Of a stretch of DNA of 64,000 nucleotides, positions 46,669 through 57,551 are shown one piece after another. Numbering within the stretch: the stretch's first letter is position 1; each line of letters begins with the position of its first letter. Position numbers and translations under genes: made by a program. This DNA comes from Apostichopus japonicus (Eukaryota > Echinodermata > Holothuroidea > Aspidochirotida > Stichopodidae), in the NCBI RefSeq assembly GCF_037975245.1, contig NC_092564.1, positions 29,193,484 to 29,257,483 on the forward strand, written 5' to 3'. The notes beneath the pieces were generated by a model. The model was not told where the DNA came from. It searched no databases and worked only from the letters and a program-made list of their open reading frames with translations.

Positions 46669-47037
46669 ATTGGTGGTAGGCACATCATCTGTTTGACAGA
46701 ATCACCCGACACAATCCTTAATTTTGGGCAATTTGGGGACTTTGACAATTCAAGACATCAAAGAGGCACTTGCCAAGGTGATGAAAATGTTTTGATTTTA
46801 GCACTTTCCAGAAACAAAAAAATATAAATCTAAAATGTCCTACAGATGGAATTATCAGAAGTTAGTCATCCTTTGTTTGTTTGATATTTATTTAGCAAAT
46901 GTTTGATCTTTTCAGAGGGAGAACAAGGATAGAAGGGTTGTTGGGGGGAGGGGGAAGCGGGATTGTCACCATTCTGGACAATGTGATCCGGGGCGGTGAT
47001 TTGTTTCAAATATTGATGGGGTACATTTGCTTGGGTG

Positions 47038-47721
47038 CAGGTGCGTAGCAACTTTCATCCCCCAAATTGTTCTCGCGCTTTGTGATATTTTGTATATTAC
47101 TAACTAAGCGGAGCGCCACCATCGGTTGGCAAGCAGCGTACAAGAAAATTTCTGGTTTTGATAGCCCCCAGATCACCGAAAATGGCACTTCTCAGGCTTG
47201 AAAATGACCAACCAGATGTACACTTTTGCCTGAGAACCAAGTTTTTTCCAAATAGTTTTTTTTTTCATCCATTACCTATTTTAAGATTGACACCAGTCAC
47301 ACATCATGTTGGACCTCATTGCATCTCCTGTGGATCATTGCTTTTGTAGGTAATACCACGTAACGGCCCAAAATACCCGTCAGCCCCACTTTTCAAGGTT
47401 TTAAAGCCCATTATTTGTTCAGAATTTGAATAAAAAATTCACTTCAAACATGCCCATAATGTTGCACAAAATATCATCTATGGACAACCAATATATAGAA
47501 AAAAAACCTTCAACCCCTAACAGACCTGTCAAAATTGCACGAGTAGAGGGAAGTATGATGAAGAATGTTGGTCAGGGAAGTTTCGAAAATTCAGACACAG
47601 TTAATGATATTAAAACCTCTTATAACAGCTACTATAAAACTTCCATATCATAAAAAAAAATACAAAAAAAAAATTGAGGGGGGGGAGCGGTCTCCCCCTT
47701 CGCCCCCTGGCTACGCTCCTG
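47038..47721. mobile_element. hAT-like non-autonomous element in an adducin intron
   Basis: The left end CAGGTGCGTAGCAA and right end GGCTACGCTCCTG are inverted repeats, and the interior carries the same CTAAGCGGAGCGCCACCATC segment as the element at 30480-31386. I see no 8-bp target duplication, so the ends may be eroded. No transposase. Confidence 0.65.
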
Positions 47722-47794
47722 CGGTTAGAAATCTTGTAGGAAACAGGCCAAATGGAAACCCAGTAACTCTTCTCTCTGGTTACATTTTTCACAG

Positions 47795-47896
47795 TGGGTA
47801 GGTGACAAGGACCCCAAGAGTGGTGATGCAGTCGCTATCACCGATCCACAACAGTTTGCAAGACAGGGACAAGGTTATAAGGAGTACAAGAAGAAG
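47795..47896 (+). CDS. ADD: Adducin exon: tail
   Basis: After TTTTTCACAG the frame reads WVGDKDPKSGDAVAITDPQQ, FARQGQGYKEYKKK and ends at AAG|GTTAAA. It corresponds to the vertebrate tail block beginning WTKEDG and ending in the basic MRNK-type stretch. A second AG at 47800 (GGGTAG|GTGAC) offers an alternative start matching the shifted donor upstream. The frame joins the next exon at phase 0. Confidence 0.8.
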
Positions 47897-48741
47897 GTTA
47901 AACTGTACGTTGATGACGTTATACACTGTTATTTCTAATTGATTGTTTTATTTTTGTTATTTGTCACCACTTTCTCCTTCCTCTCACTTCTTTCCCATTT
48001 TTTCGCCTTTCCCCTAATTCGGTCTTCCGAGGAGTGAATGATGTATCTGGTATGTTATAGAAAAAGTGGTAAAAAAAAAAGATAATGTAAAAGTGTATCA
48101 GTGGGTGTTGCCCTGGATTCGTTGAAGCGGACTCCACACGTAGGTAGGGTTCTCCCCTTGGAGGGAGCGGACTCCCCATTTAGGGAGCCATTTCCACATG
48201 TAGGGAGGGTTCACCCAAGAAAGTTTTTTAAGATGTGGTATTTACTACTTTTGTATTTTTATGGTAGGTTGAAGCGGGTGGGTGTATATTTCCTCACGCC
48301 CCCGACCCCCTTCCCACCCAGGATCATTTTACACACAGCAGACCCTTAGCCAGCCTCAAAAATTTGCTGTGAGAACTTTAAACATTCTTAAATCTCTCCT
48401 CCTTAGTATCACTATTCAATGTCCTCTTATGTTATGTGTCTTCTTATTGCTATGTTATGTGTTCTGTCATTCTGACATCTTTGATAGATGTCCCAAAGAG
48501 TGTCTGCCGGTGAAGTTTCCGTAACCATATTACCCAGAAATGAAAATTTGATGAGGTCACACCTGCATCCAACAGAACGAGGCATTTAGCACTCATGCCA
48601 CATGCTCCTTGCAGCTGGTGCCAGGACTGCGGTGGCAAAAAGGCATGAATTTTTAATGCCTCATCCTTAATGGCAGAGAGACTATGAATAGAAGTGTTAT
48701 AATGTTACCAACGAGGATGTTGTCTACTCTTTGAATTTCAG
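47897..48741. other. Adducin intron
   Basis: It contains imperfect short repeats (GGACTCC...TAGGGAGGGTTC) at about 48125-48215. No gene is seen. Confidence 0.5.
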
Positions 48742-48834
48742 ATTAGGCAAGAGCGTTTTGGGGATAAGACACACCCTGGACCCATCTCTGAAGTTCTGGC
48801 AGGTATAACTTATGGAGATGCTTGCAGAACACAG
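48742..48834 (+). CDS. ADD: Adducin exon: tail segment with GP.SEVLAG motif
   Basis: After TTTCAG the frame reads IRQERFGDKTHPGPISEVLA and then either stops at GCAG|GTATAA (48802) or continues GITYGDACRTQ to CAG|GTGCGT (48834). It matches the vertebrate IREQN...TAGPQSQVL(C/A)G block, which follows NK in the tail. No further adducin exon is found in the next 15 kb, so the C-terminal MARCKS-like domain is not in view. Confidence 0.78.
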
Positions 48835-51800
48835 GTGCGTTGGAATTTTCCTTGTCTCTGGCCCCCCTACCTTCCATTCTTCTCCCCACCCCCCACCCCC
48901 TCTGCATTTATCTATTAAGTCCACATTCTTAAAGGATATCTCTTGTTTTAGATTATGAAGAGCAGAGCCACCCACCTATTTCTGTTTATAGATTGTTTAT
49001 GATTTGCATACTAGTATAAAGTATACCTACTAGGTTCAGTAGTATGTCAGCTGATAAGGCTTTTTGTTTCATGGACAAGACCGTAATAAGTTGGTGTAGG
49101 GTTACATAGCAGTTGTACGGGTATGCTACTGTAGACAAGGACAGAATAAAGCGCCCTCGCTACCTGTTGTGTTCTAACGCGTCTCATACCAGCACAACAG
49201 TGTCCTGTTTCATTGAAGCTTTTACACTGGTTCGAGAGTAAACCACTTGTATCAGCCCGATGACCCTCTAATAATATTGTAAACATTGATCAAGATCTAA
49301 TAATATGGTAAAGTTTGATCAAGGTACCAGTTTACTTAAGAATAGAAAGTCTTTTTTTTTCTGTCTGTAGTTAGGTAATAGCTTGGCTGGCCTATCCCCC
49401 AATCCCAACACTTATTTTTATGTTATTTGATTAAGCATTATCTTGACCGCACCTACCAATGGGCTGCCAAAAACTTAAGTATCCTTGCTTAGAAAAATTG
49501 TAAAAATCTTCATCATTAATCCAAAACAAGCACTAAGTAATAGAAAGAGAGAAAATAAAAGGAAGGGGGGGGGGGCAATTTTGTTTTATCAATGTGCCTG
49601 GTGTGACAGTCGTTAGGATATGATTCATGTGTACTTATTAAAGTGTGGTGAAAATGACGGATGGTCTCCACATTCCTGCCGTTAGGTTCTATGTAAGTAA
49701 TATCAGTGAATGTACCACAAGAAAGTACATGAGCTACAGGAAAAAGTTGAGATATTAGCCCTCCTCCCACCACCCCTGCACTCCACCCAGTAAAATGTGT
49801 GGGTAAATTGACACTGAAGCTAGTAATTGGACATGCCACTGGAGTTGCACTTCATGTTAAAATCAATAGGTTGAACAAACTTCCATTGATAAGATCGAAT
49901 TAATTGATCAATCTCAACTTACTGAAGCCAGCTTACTCGGAAACAAATATCTTTCAGTTATGGCTTGTTTTGATATTCTTCATTAATGATTACACAAAGT
50001 GATTGGTTTTAAGTGTAGAAATCATGTCACCTTTTATGTGAGTCATAAATCAATGCTTTGCTTTACTTTTGTTGGTGAACTCGGTTTGATCAGTGCTGTT
50101 CTACCCAACCTCTACCCCCACCTATCCCCACCCCCCAAATTGCAGTTGTTTTCGGATCAGTTTGACTAGACTCACATGTTTGAAAGACTTGCCTGCAGCT
50201 TTTGTTTACTTTTCAATTGAGTGTTTTGTTTTGAATTTATTTTTGAAGTGATATTGTTTTCGTAAGCTTCACTTTCACCCTTTTTTGCATGAAAAAATGT
50301 TTTTATGGTAATGTGTGTATCTTTGCTGAACATCAGATAGAAAAAAAATACAAGAAGATAATTTCATAATGAAACTATAGTTTAGAGAATTAATACCCAA
50401 GAGATTCTCAAAGAATATTATTTTAGATTTGCCAGATTTTCTGAAAACATCGGTTCTGATCCTGCCAGACTCTATGTTTATTGTTCAGTTAAAGTAGCAT
50501 TCAGCTTGAAAAATCTCAATAAAACACCAAACCATGTATTCCATATCAAATACGAACATAATCGATGTGCAAATGATAGAAATTACACAAAGAGGAAGTT
50601 TTAACCTCCGACTATGTCCATATTAGCTGTTAGCGTTAGTCTTTACCATGTTTTTACTGTTTCTAGTTTTAGTGTTTGACTAACAAACAGTTTAAAACAA
50701 AAAAAATGGGGAAAAAAGTGCTCCTTTAATCTAAATTGCCTGCATGGAATATAGCTCCACTTTTAGTCAAATTACAGTAGTGCATGTCACCTTTAAACCC
50801 TGTCATTCTTCAATCTCCTTAAACTAGATCCCCCAAAATTGCTTGACTTACTCTCCAAACTACGATGTTGCCTCGACCAAAAAGAGGGGAGAAAGGAGAA
50901 ACTGTCGTCTTTCTTAATTCAGCCATCTTTTTGGGCATTTGCTACAATGATGTGATTTTGCTGTGACGTTGTCACAACTTGTCACAACGTGTCACAAGTC
51001 TGTATTTACTCTGTCGTTGTCGTTGATGTTGTTGCAAGTTTTGGTTTCCTTCCCCACTCGGTCGACCAGGATGCGCCACTGTCGGATTCTCGTGACGGTA
51101 TGTAACCAGGCCAACAGGAATAGGAAATAAATTTAATAACAAAAGCAAAACAAAAGCGCATCTTGAGAATAAAAGCAATCGAAATATCAGCATTTTGTCA
51201 CGGTGGATTTATATTGCAGACTTGAGGTTTCTGTATTATCTATGAGGACATTATTAGAACAAACATCAGTAGCAACTGAAGTTCTCTCTCACCCTGTTTA
51301 CTTCATCCATTTTCATTTTTCTTGGTGGTGAAGGGTGATGGGTGTGGGGAAGTGGGGGGTTAAATGCCACCCTGAATATTTAAAATATGCAAAATTCTTA
51401 AAACCACAGAAAGATCAAATGTAAGAGAGGATCAAGATGTCTTACTTGACTTTTCATATAGCAGAAGGGACAGAGGTGATCAGGCTAATTAGCCATGTGA
51501 AGTTGCACCTCTTTGGGCGTGGGTCGGAGGGGGAGAAATACACCAAGGGTTTCGTACAGAAATATTGCATAATATTGCCTTCACCTGGTGGTAATTAGAA
51601 TTGAATGAAAAGTGTAGTACGTTAAATGCTACTTCACAAAATTGATTGATCTTTTAGCTTTCAATGCAGTCTTCGTCTCTGAAATGCTCTCTCAACCGAT
51701 TCTCCATTCAGTGATAAAAGGACATCTGGATTCAACTTTAAGTCTCTGCTTGTTTGTTTGTTTCTGTCCTCTCTAAATATGAAAGTCTCAATATCTGTCC

Positions 51801-52569
51801 CATCCATGTTTTGCCATGCCAAGCATCATATATTTACAGACTAATTGCACCCATTTCGACAGTGCTGAAGTAAAACTCTTTAAAGTGTTTTTAGGGAACT
51901 ATCTAGTAGCTACTTGACCCGACTGTCAACTTATTTTCTATGGTATCAATTTTTCTTTAAATCCATTCGGATATGGGTATTTTGAGTTTTTCATACGACG
52001 TAAACACAAACAAAAATGTTGGTCATGAATAGCACACAGCTCCTCTGTTTTTACTTACATTTCAAAACTGAGTAAATTGGTTGGTTTTATAACTTGCCTC
52101 GTAGTTGTGTTCTGATGAATATCCTTCATTGTTTGTACTTACTTTCATGTGATATTTAGGTATAAAGCCCCATTATGCTTTCCATTATAAACACGAACAA
52201 ACTGTTCCCTAACCCTAGTTTGGTACCATTGTGTAGTTAATAAGCAGACAATCTTGTAGGTGCATTGTTTGCCAAATATTTTGGCTGAATCTCAGAGAAC
52301 GAGCGAGAATAGAAACCTCCAAAACATTATTATTCAGACCGTCCAGATGGAATGCATAGTGAGACTTTAACATCAAAGGACAAGATGTACAGTGACCTTT
52401 GAGTTAATGTTATATATTCTTTGATGGTATGATATTCCTTTTATTACCCTTATATTTCTTACATCATGGTGAAGCGTGTAAAACCTACCTTTATAATCCC
52501 CACCGGTTTCATACACAGTGTATCAAAGACTGGAACAGTATGAACTATCTTTTTAACTGTTTCCATTCA
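48835..52569. other. Gene-poor spacer
   Basis: No coding exon, array or transposon end is recognised. It contains G/C homopolymers (49564-49574), a GTCACAAC-type short repeat at about 50968-50998 and AT-rich sequence. Confidence 0.5.
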
Positions 52570-53915
52570 TTTAGAAGATAGTGTGCTTAACAGGTCCCAT
52601 TGGCCCCAGTAAGCTTTTGCCGCCCTATCTAACACTAATCTGCTCCCAGGGAGGACGAGAACCACTCTCCTTCCAATTCAACACTGGCCCAATATTACTA
52701 TCCTTTAGTTGGTACCCCCTGAGCTGCTCCTTGGTACAGCTCTCAACCTAATTAGAGTCCGCCGTAACTATGTTACATAACCCTGGGGTCTCTTTCGGAG
52801 GGTTGGCAGGCAATGCTCCGGAATGCACCATGGGGGGATCACTTCTCGACAAAGCGTCTGCATTGGCATGCACTCTGCCAGGCCTAGTTTCTATCTGAAA
52901 ATCATATGTGCCCAGCACTTCCAGCCACCTAGCTACCTGAACCTCGGGGGATTTAAAGTTATACAACCAACGGAGGGAGCCATGATCCGTGCGTAACAAA
53001 ATTTCCTGCCATAAAGGTAGTGGCGGAAATTCTTAATAAAAGTTACAACAGCAAGAAGCTCTCTACGTGTTATGGAATACTTCTTTTCACTACTGCTTAG
53101 CGTAAGACTGGCATAGGCTGCAGGATGTTCTTCACCCCGAATGGTCTGAGACAACACAGCCCCTATTGCTGTATTGCTAGCATCAGTATCAAGGATAAAC
53201 ATCTGACTAAAATTTGGGTAGGCTAATGCGGGAGCTGTCATCAGTTTAGATTTCAGAGTCTGAAATCGTTTTTCACACTCCTCAGACCACAGAAACCTTT
53301 GGCCTTTCTTTGTTAGTGCATGTAGGGGACTGGCAATTTCTGCAAAGTTCCTAATAAATTTCCTGTAATAGGAACACAGTCCCAGAAATCCCCTTAGTTG
53401 CTTCAGTACGTGTTGTAGGAGGGGGCCAATCTGTGATTGCTTCGATCTTACTGGGATCGGTACCCACCCCGTGATCAGAGACAATGTGACCTAAATTAAT
53501 ACTTGACTTCCTTTTTGAGCAAGTCACACTTGGAAGGCTTAAGCTTCAACCCTGCCCCCTTAATCGGTCGAAAACTTCTCCTAGGCGTACTAAATGCTCC
53601 TCTATCGTGGTGGCATATATTATGATATCATCGATATATATAAGACATATTTGCCAATGTAACTCACGAAGTACCTGCTCCATTAATCTCTGAAAAGTGG
53701 CAGGGGCGTTGCACAATCCAAAAGGTAACACATTAAACTCATAAAGACCACTACCCATTGAGAAGGCTGTCTTCTCCCTGTCTCTACGGTCCATTTCGAC
53801 TTGCCAGTACCCACTTTTTAGATCAAGGGTAGAAAACCACTTAGCCCCTGACAATGCATCTAAGCTATCATCTATCCTAGGCAATGGAAAGGCGTCTTTA
53901 TTAGTAACGTCATTT
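52570..53915 (-). pseudogene. Gypsy LTR retrotransposon pol: RT core, RNase H and start of integrase linker
   Basis: On the - strand 53884-53546 holds the RT palm (FSTLDLKSGYWQVEM, FGLCNAPATFQRLM, YIDDIIIYA). 53484-52933 holds the RT thumb and RNase H (FLGLCSYYRKFIRNF, LDTDASNTAIGAVLSQ, SITRRELLAVV). 52999-52748 continues RNase H (TDHGSLRWLYNFK, NADALSR). Then LKDSNIGPVLNWKESGSRPP to about 52575 is the linker before the integrase zinc finger. No integrase core follows, so the element is 3' truncated. Several frameshifts separate the blocks. Confidence 0.93.
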
Positions 53916-55092
53916 TACCTACGATAGTCTATACAAAACCACAAAGAGCCATCTTTCTTTTTCACTAGTACCACTGGGGAGGACCACGCACTCTTAGAAG
54001 GAGAAATGACGCCTTGCGTCAACATCTCATTCACTTCGGCCTGTGCTTCTACCTGTTTATGAAAGGGGAGTCTCCTAGAGAGCTGTCGGATTGGGGTTGC
54101 ATCACCCGTATCAATGCAATGCTTAACCAACCCAATCCTTCCTAAGGGGTCACCTTCGCAAGAGAACACACTACGGTCATCCTGCAAAAACTGCCTCAAA
54201 CGAATACGCTCACAATTGGGTACACCCTCCCCACTTCGATGGAGCAAATCTTCCATCTCGGCCGGTAACCCACTGGTATAATTGTTCTCTACCTCATCTA
54301 CCTCCACAACGTTGGCAATGGGGGAAACTATGCCTACATGGGTACCTTTGTACAATGTTACAGGATTCGAAGTACCATTTAATAGTCTAATAGGGACAGT
54401 CCTTCTAGAAGTATCAACTAAAGCAAGTCCAACCATAACATGGCGGCTTTCAGGCACTCCAGGTTTAGTTTCCAGTAGGCCTGGCCCATTCAGCTTCCCC
54501 GGGGGCACTCCATACATCAATTCTAACACCCCTGACACCATAATCTCGCTCTCTGCAGGGATAAAGACTGTCTCAACCAGTGCTACCCTAACTGGCTGAT
54601 CCAGCGGAGTCTCACAAAGAGGAACAGCTAAGCGGGTCCTACCAACAAACAATAGGGGTTCACCTCCCAATTGTATCAAACATTCATGTTCTCAAAAGTC
54701 AATTCCAAGTAAACCAGGGACAGTGATACCGCCAACTAGGACTTGCACTGGAATCTTCAGGGTGTGAAATTTGAAGGTTAAGTTACATTTACCTTTTACT
54801 TGGAGTGGCCTACCATCAACATCGGCAAAACTGGCTCCCGTCTCAGTAAGTGGAGCCAAATTACCTGCAGAGCATAAATGCTCCCATGTCTGAACACTAA
54901 TGATGGTAGTACCAGCGCCAGTATCTACTAAAAAAGCAATCTCGGTATTAGAGATACATATATTTGCACACAAAGCTCCCCCTGACTTGACCTTCTCCCC
55001 ATTTCCAAAACGTTGCAGGGCTTCAATTTGCTCAGTCGAGGGGCACTCCTCATCCCCGACTGACTCTAGTTTCCCGATCCCTGTCTACTTGG
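53916..55092 (-). pseudogene. Gypsy pol: aspartic protease and RT fingers
   Basis: The active-site block FLVDTGAGTTIIS lies at about 54935-54895, and GLLGIDF marks the protease end, followed by an in-frame TGA. The next frame (54679-53915) is the protease-RT connector ending in RT motif 1 (SPSKSAWSSPVVLVKKKDGS) and CIDYRR, followed by TAA and then NDVTNKDAFPLPRIDD. Protease and RT are thus each separated by single stops within one continuous frame, a lightly decayed polyprotein. Confidence 0.92.
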
Positions 55093-56387
55093 CTAAGAGG
55101 GACAGTACCGGCTAATGTGACCTAACTGCCCACACCTCCAACACTGCATGGGACCAGGCCCAGACCCAGTCAAAGGGGGTGATTGACTTAACCTAGCATT
55201 GTCCTTCAAACCTTTTCCCAATTGTACTTCCAGCCTATCCAATCTTTCAGTAATTCCGCCAACCGTATCCGACGATGCCGAAACAGTATAGACAGAACGC
55301 CGGGGTTTCATCACTCCCTCTGCCTGGTCAATAGCCTCCACCTCCAGGGCAAGATGCAGAGTATTTTCTATTGTCTTGGGTCTACCCCTTCGAACAACAA
55401 TCCTAGCCAAGGGTGTAGGAACCGGGGGGGGGGGGGCTGGGGGGTGCCAGCCCCGCCAGTGAAAAATGTGGAGGGGCGGAAGTATCATTCCGCAACCCCC
55501 ACCCCACTTCGCAAGTCAGAAAACCCCTTTTCATTTCCAAATGAGAAAAAAATCTCATTTGGAGCGTCAAATTGCATCTAAGGCCAGGTGAAAATACAAA
55601 ATTAAGTTTACAAAACGGAGTGGGTGTTGAAGTGTGCTATATTGCACCAAATTGCATCTGAGACCACCTGGAAATGCAAAAAATTCCAAAGGGGAGGGGG
55701 TGTCCCCCTCCCCTTAGACCCCTCCCCAGGCCGGCCATCAATCTTCAGCCCCCCCACTCAAAAGTACCTTCCTACGCCACTGATCCTAGCATCCCTGTCA
55801 CGTAAAGCACCCAAAAAAGACTCTAGAGCTAACTCGTCATGTGCTCGCATATCAAGGCTGGGATAAGCCTCTATCACTTCCCGACGGATTGAAGAGCACA
55901 GCCCAGGTAAGGTCTCACCCTCTGCCCGTACTCTAGATCTTAATTTTGCCCTTCTAGCGCTAGTCAGGGCTGCTGGAGCAAAAAATCTAGAAAGTGCGTT
56001 TACAGTGGTCTCATAACTACCACGGTCTGTAGATGATAGTCCCATATATACCTCCTGGGCGTGCCCAGTTAACTTAGCTACCAGGATTTTTGATTTTTCT
56101 AATTCCGTCCACCCATTAATCTCCGCACAGACTGTAAAATGAGTCAGCTAATGATCCCACTTTCTTCTCCCATCATAACTATCTGGTATAATAATAGGTT
56201 TACGGAACGAGTCACCTAAGGCATTTGAATTACGAACCCCTCTGCCTGGCGAAGTACCCCTATTATATAACCAATCCCTATCCCTGGTAAGATTAAATTG
56301 ACAAACCTCAGCTTCTCTCTCCATTGCCTCTATCTCGGCAATAAGCCTCTCCACAGAGTCCCCCTCGCTCTCTCGTCGTGCAGCCAT
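55093..56387 (-). pseudogene. Gypsy gag, split by a MITE and one stop
   Basis: The frame starts at MAARRESEGD (56387), has one in-frame TAG after KWDH (about 56148) and continues through a capsid-like region (GHAQEVYMGLSS, ALSRFFAP, LPGLCSSIRREVIEAYPSLD, ALRDRDARI). A MITE of 375 bp interrupts it at ARI. The frame resumes as VVRRGRPKTIENTL and ends with the zinc knuckle CWRCGQLGHISRYC. It begins about 150 nt inside the primer binding site. Confidence 0.88.
55408..55782. mobile_element. hAT MITE inserted in gypsy gag, perfect 8-bp TSD
   Basis: The 375-bp insertion is flanked by ATCCTAGC at 55400-55407 and 55783-55790. Ends are CAAGGGTGTAGGAA and, on the other strand, CAGTGGCGTAGGAAGGT, typical hAT-type termini. 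It is GC-homopolymer rich (13 G near 55423) and has an internal duplicated TTGCATCTRAG segment. Removing it leaves gag collinear, so it inserted after the gypsy element. Confidence 0.92.
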
Positions 56388-56534
56388 CTCGCCTCCTTCC
56401 AGAAACCAGGCTTACTTAAAGGTAAAGAAACTTGGTATGATATTAAATTTTCAAAATAAAAATAACTCGCAAATACCATGGGGCTCCAAAGCCCTGCCAG
56501 CAAACTTGAAATAGGGAGGTGGGGTGACAAAAAT

Positions 56535-56553
56535 AATCCCACTTCTGACACCA
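56535..56553 (-). other. Gypsy primer binding site (tRNA-Leu type)
   Basis: The + strand reads AATCCCACTTCTGACACCA, the 3' end of an animal leucine tRNA (CAG/AAG type) including CCA, so the - strand element RNA would pair over 18-19 nt. It lies five bases inside the LTR end. Confidence 0.85.
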
Positions 56554-56558
56554 ATTTC

Positions 56559-57551
56559 TGTAACGCCCTTGTACCCCGGCCGAGCGGTAGCGTGGGAAAT
56601 CAGGCAGCTGGAGGCCACTTGATGTCAGGGCAGGGGAAGGGGGGAGGCGAAGACTTATGCTAGCAGGGCTTGAACCAATACACAAAAAAGAGAGAAGAAT
56701 ATAGTTAAAGAGAACTGGGTCTCAAATCAACAATTTAATAGCTTAATTAACTTTAAACATACACTTAACAAAAATAAGGCAGTGACTTTCTGCCGTACAC
56801 AAATATAAAAGCAAACAACGTTCCGGGCAGAGATTCAGTTTAAATAAATAACAAATACACTACATACCAGGGCGTGGGCAGCACGGCTCTTAAGAATCAC
56901 GAGAGTGAATACCTGACACGTGGCGCCAACGGCAGACTAAACAAATACTGCCTAATGTGGTCCCGCCCCGATTAACTTCTGCAATACCTCCGGGGAGAGC
57001 CCTAATTTGACCCTACCTCCGGAGTCTATAACATGCAAAGAAGCCAACCAGGACGGGAAATTATTAGTTGTACAATACAAAAGGAATCGCGCCCGGTAGT
57101 CAGCCCTCACTCCCGGACCCGCTCTCTAAAATAAATGAACCTTGCCTTTAAAATAATACTATACTCTAATTGCCATGCTGCTCACCGCTGGTCTCCAGTT
57201 CTCTGCCCGAACTTCAACGAAATAAATTAAGTGTCCACAAAACAAAATACATAAGAAAAACAACGTCTTAATTAAACAAGGTAAAGAGAGCAAGTGAAAG
57301 TACAATAGATAAACGGTAAACAGAACAACTCGCGTAATAAAAGAGCGAATGCCTGGAATGCTGGTGATGGCAGACGACGGGGAGAGCGAAAGAGACCTGC
57401 ATAATAAAACAAAAGTAAATGGAATGGTGAATGAATGGACAACAAATCGCAGGGTAAATTATTCAAACAAAACGGGAAAACATATTCTTAGTAGCCCTGG
57501 GCGCATTCTAAATACGGGGTACACGCATCCCGAACAACCCAGGGCGTAACA
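56559..57551 (-). mobile_element. Gypsy 5' LTR (993 bp)
   Basis: On the - strand it starts TGTTACGCCCTGGG at 57551 and ends AAGGGCGTTACA at 56559, with matching short inverted termini. The PBS follows directly. The partner 3' LTR is absent, because the element is cut off near 52570, so LTR age cannot be estimated. Confidence 0.82.

Noticed and set aside
46506-46748. - strand open frame opposite the adducin neck exon
   Set aside because: It is a shadow of the coding exon on the + strand, with composition dictated by it.
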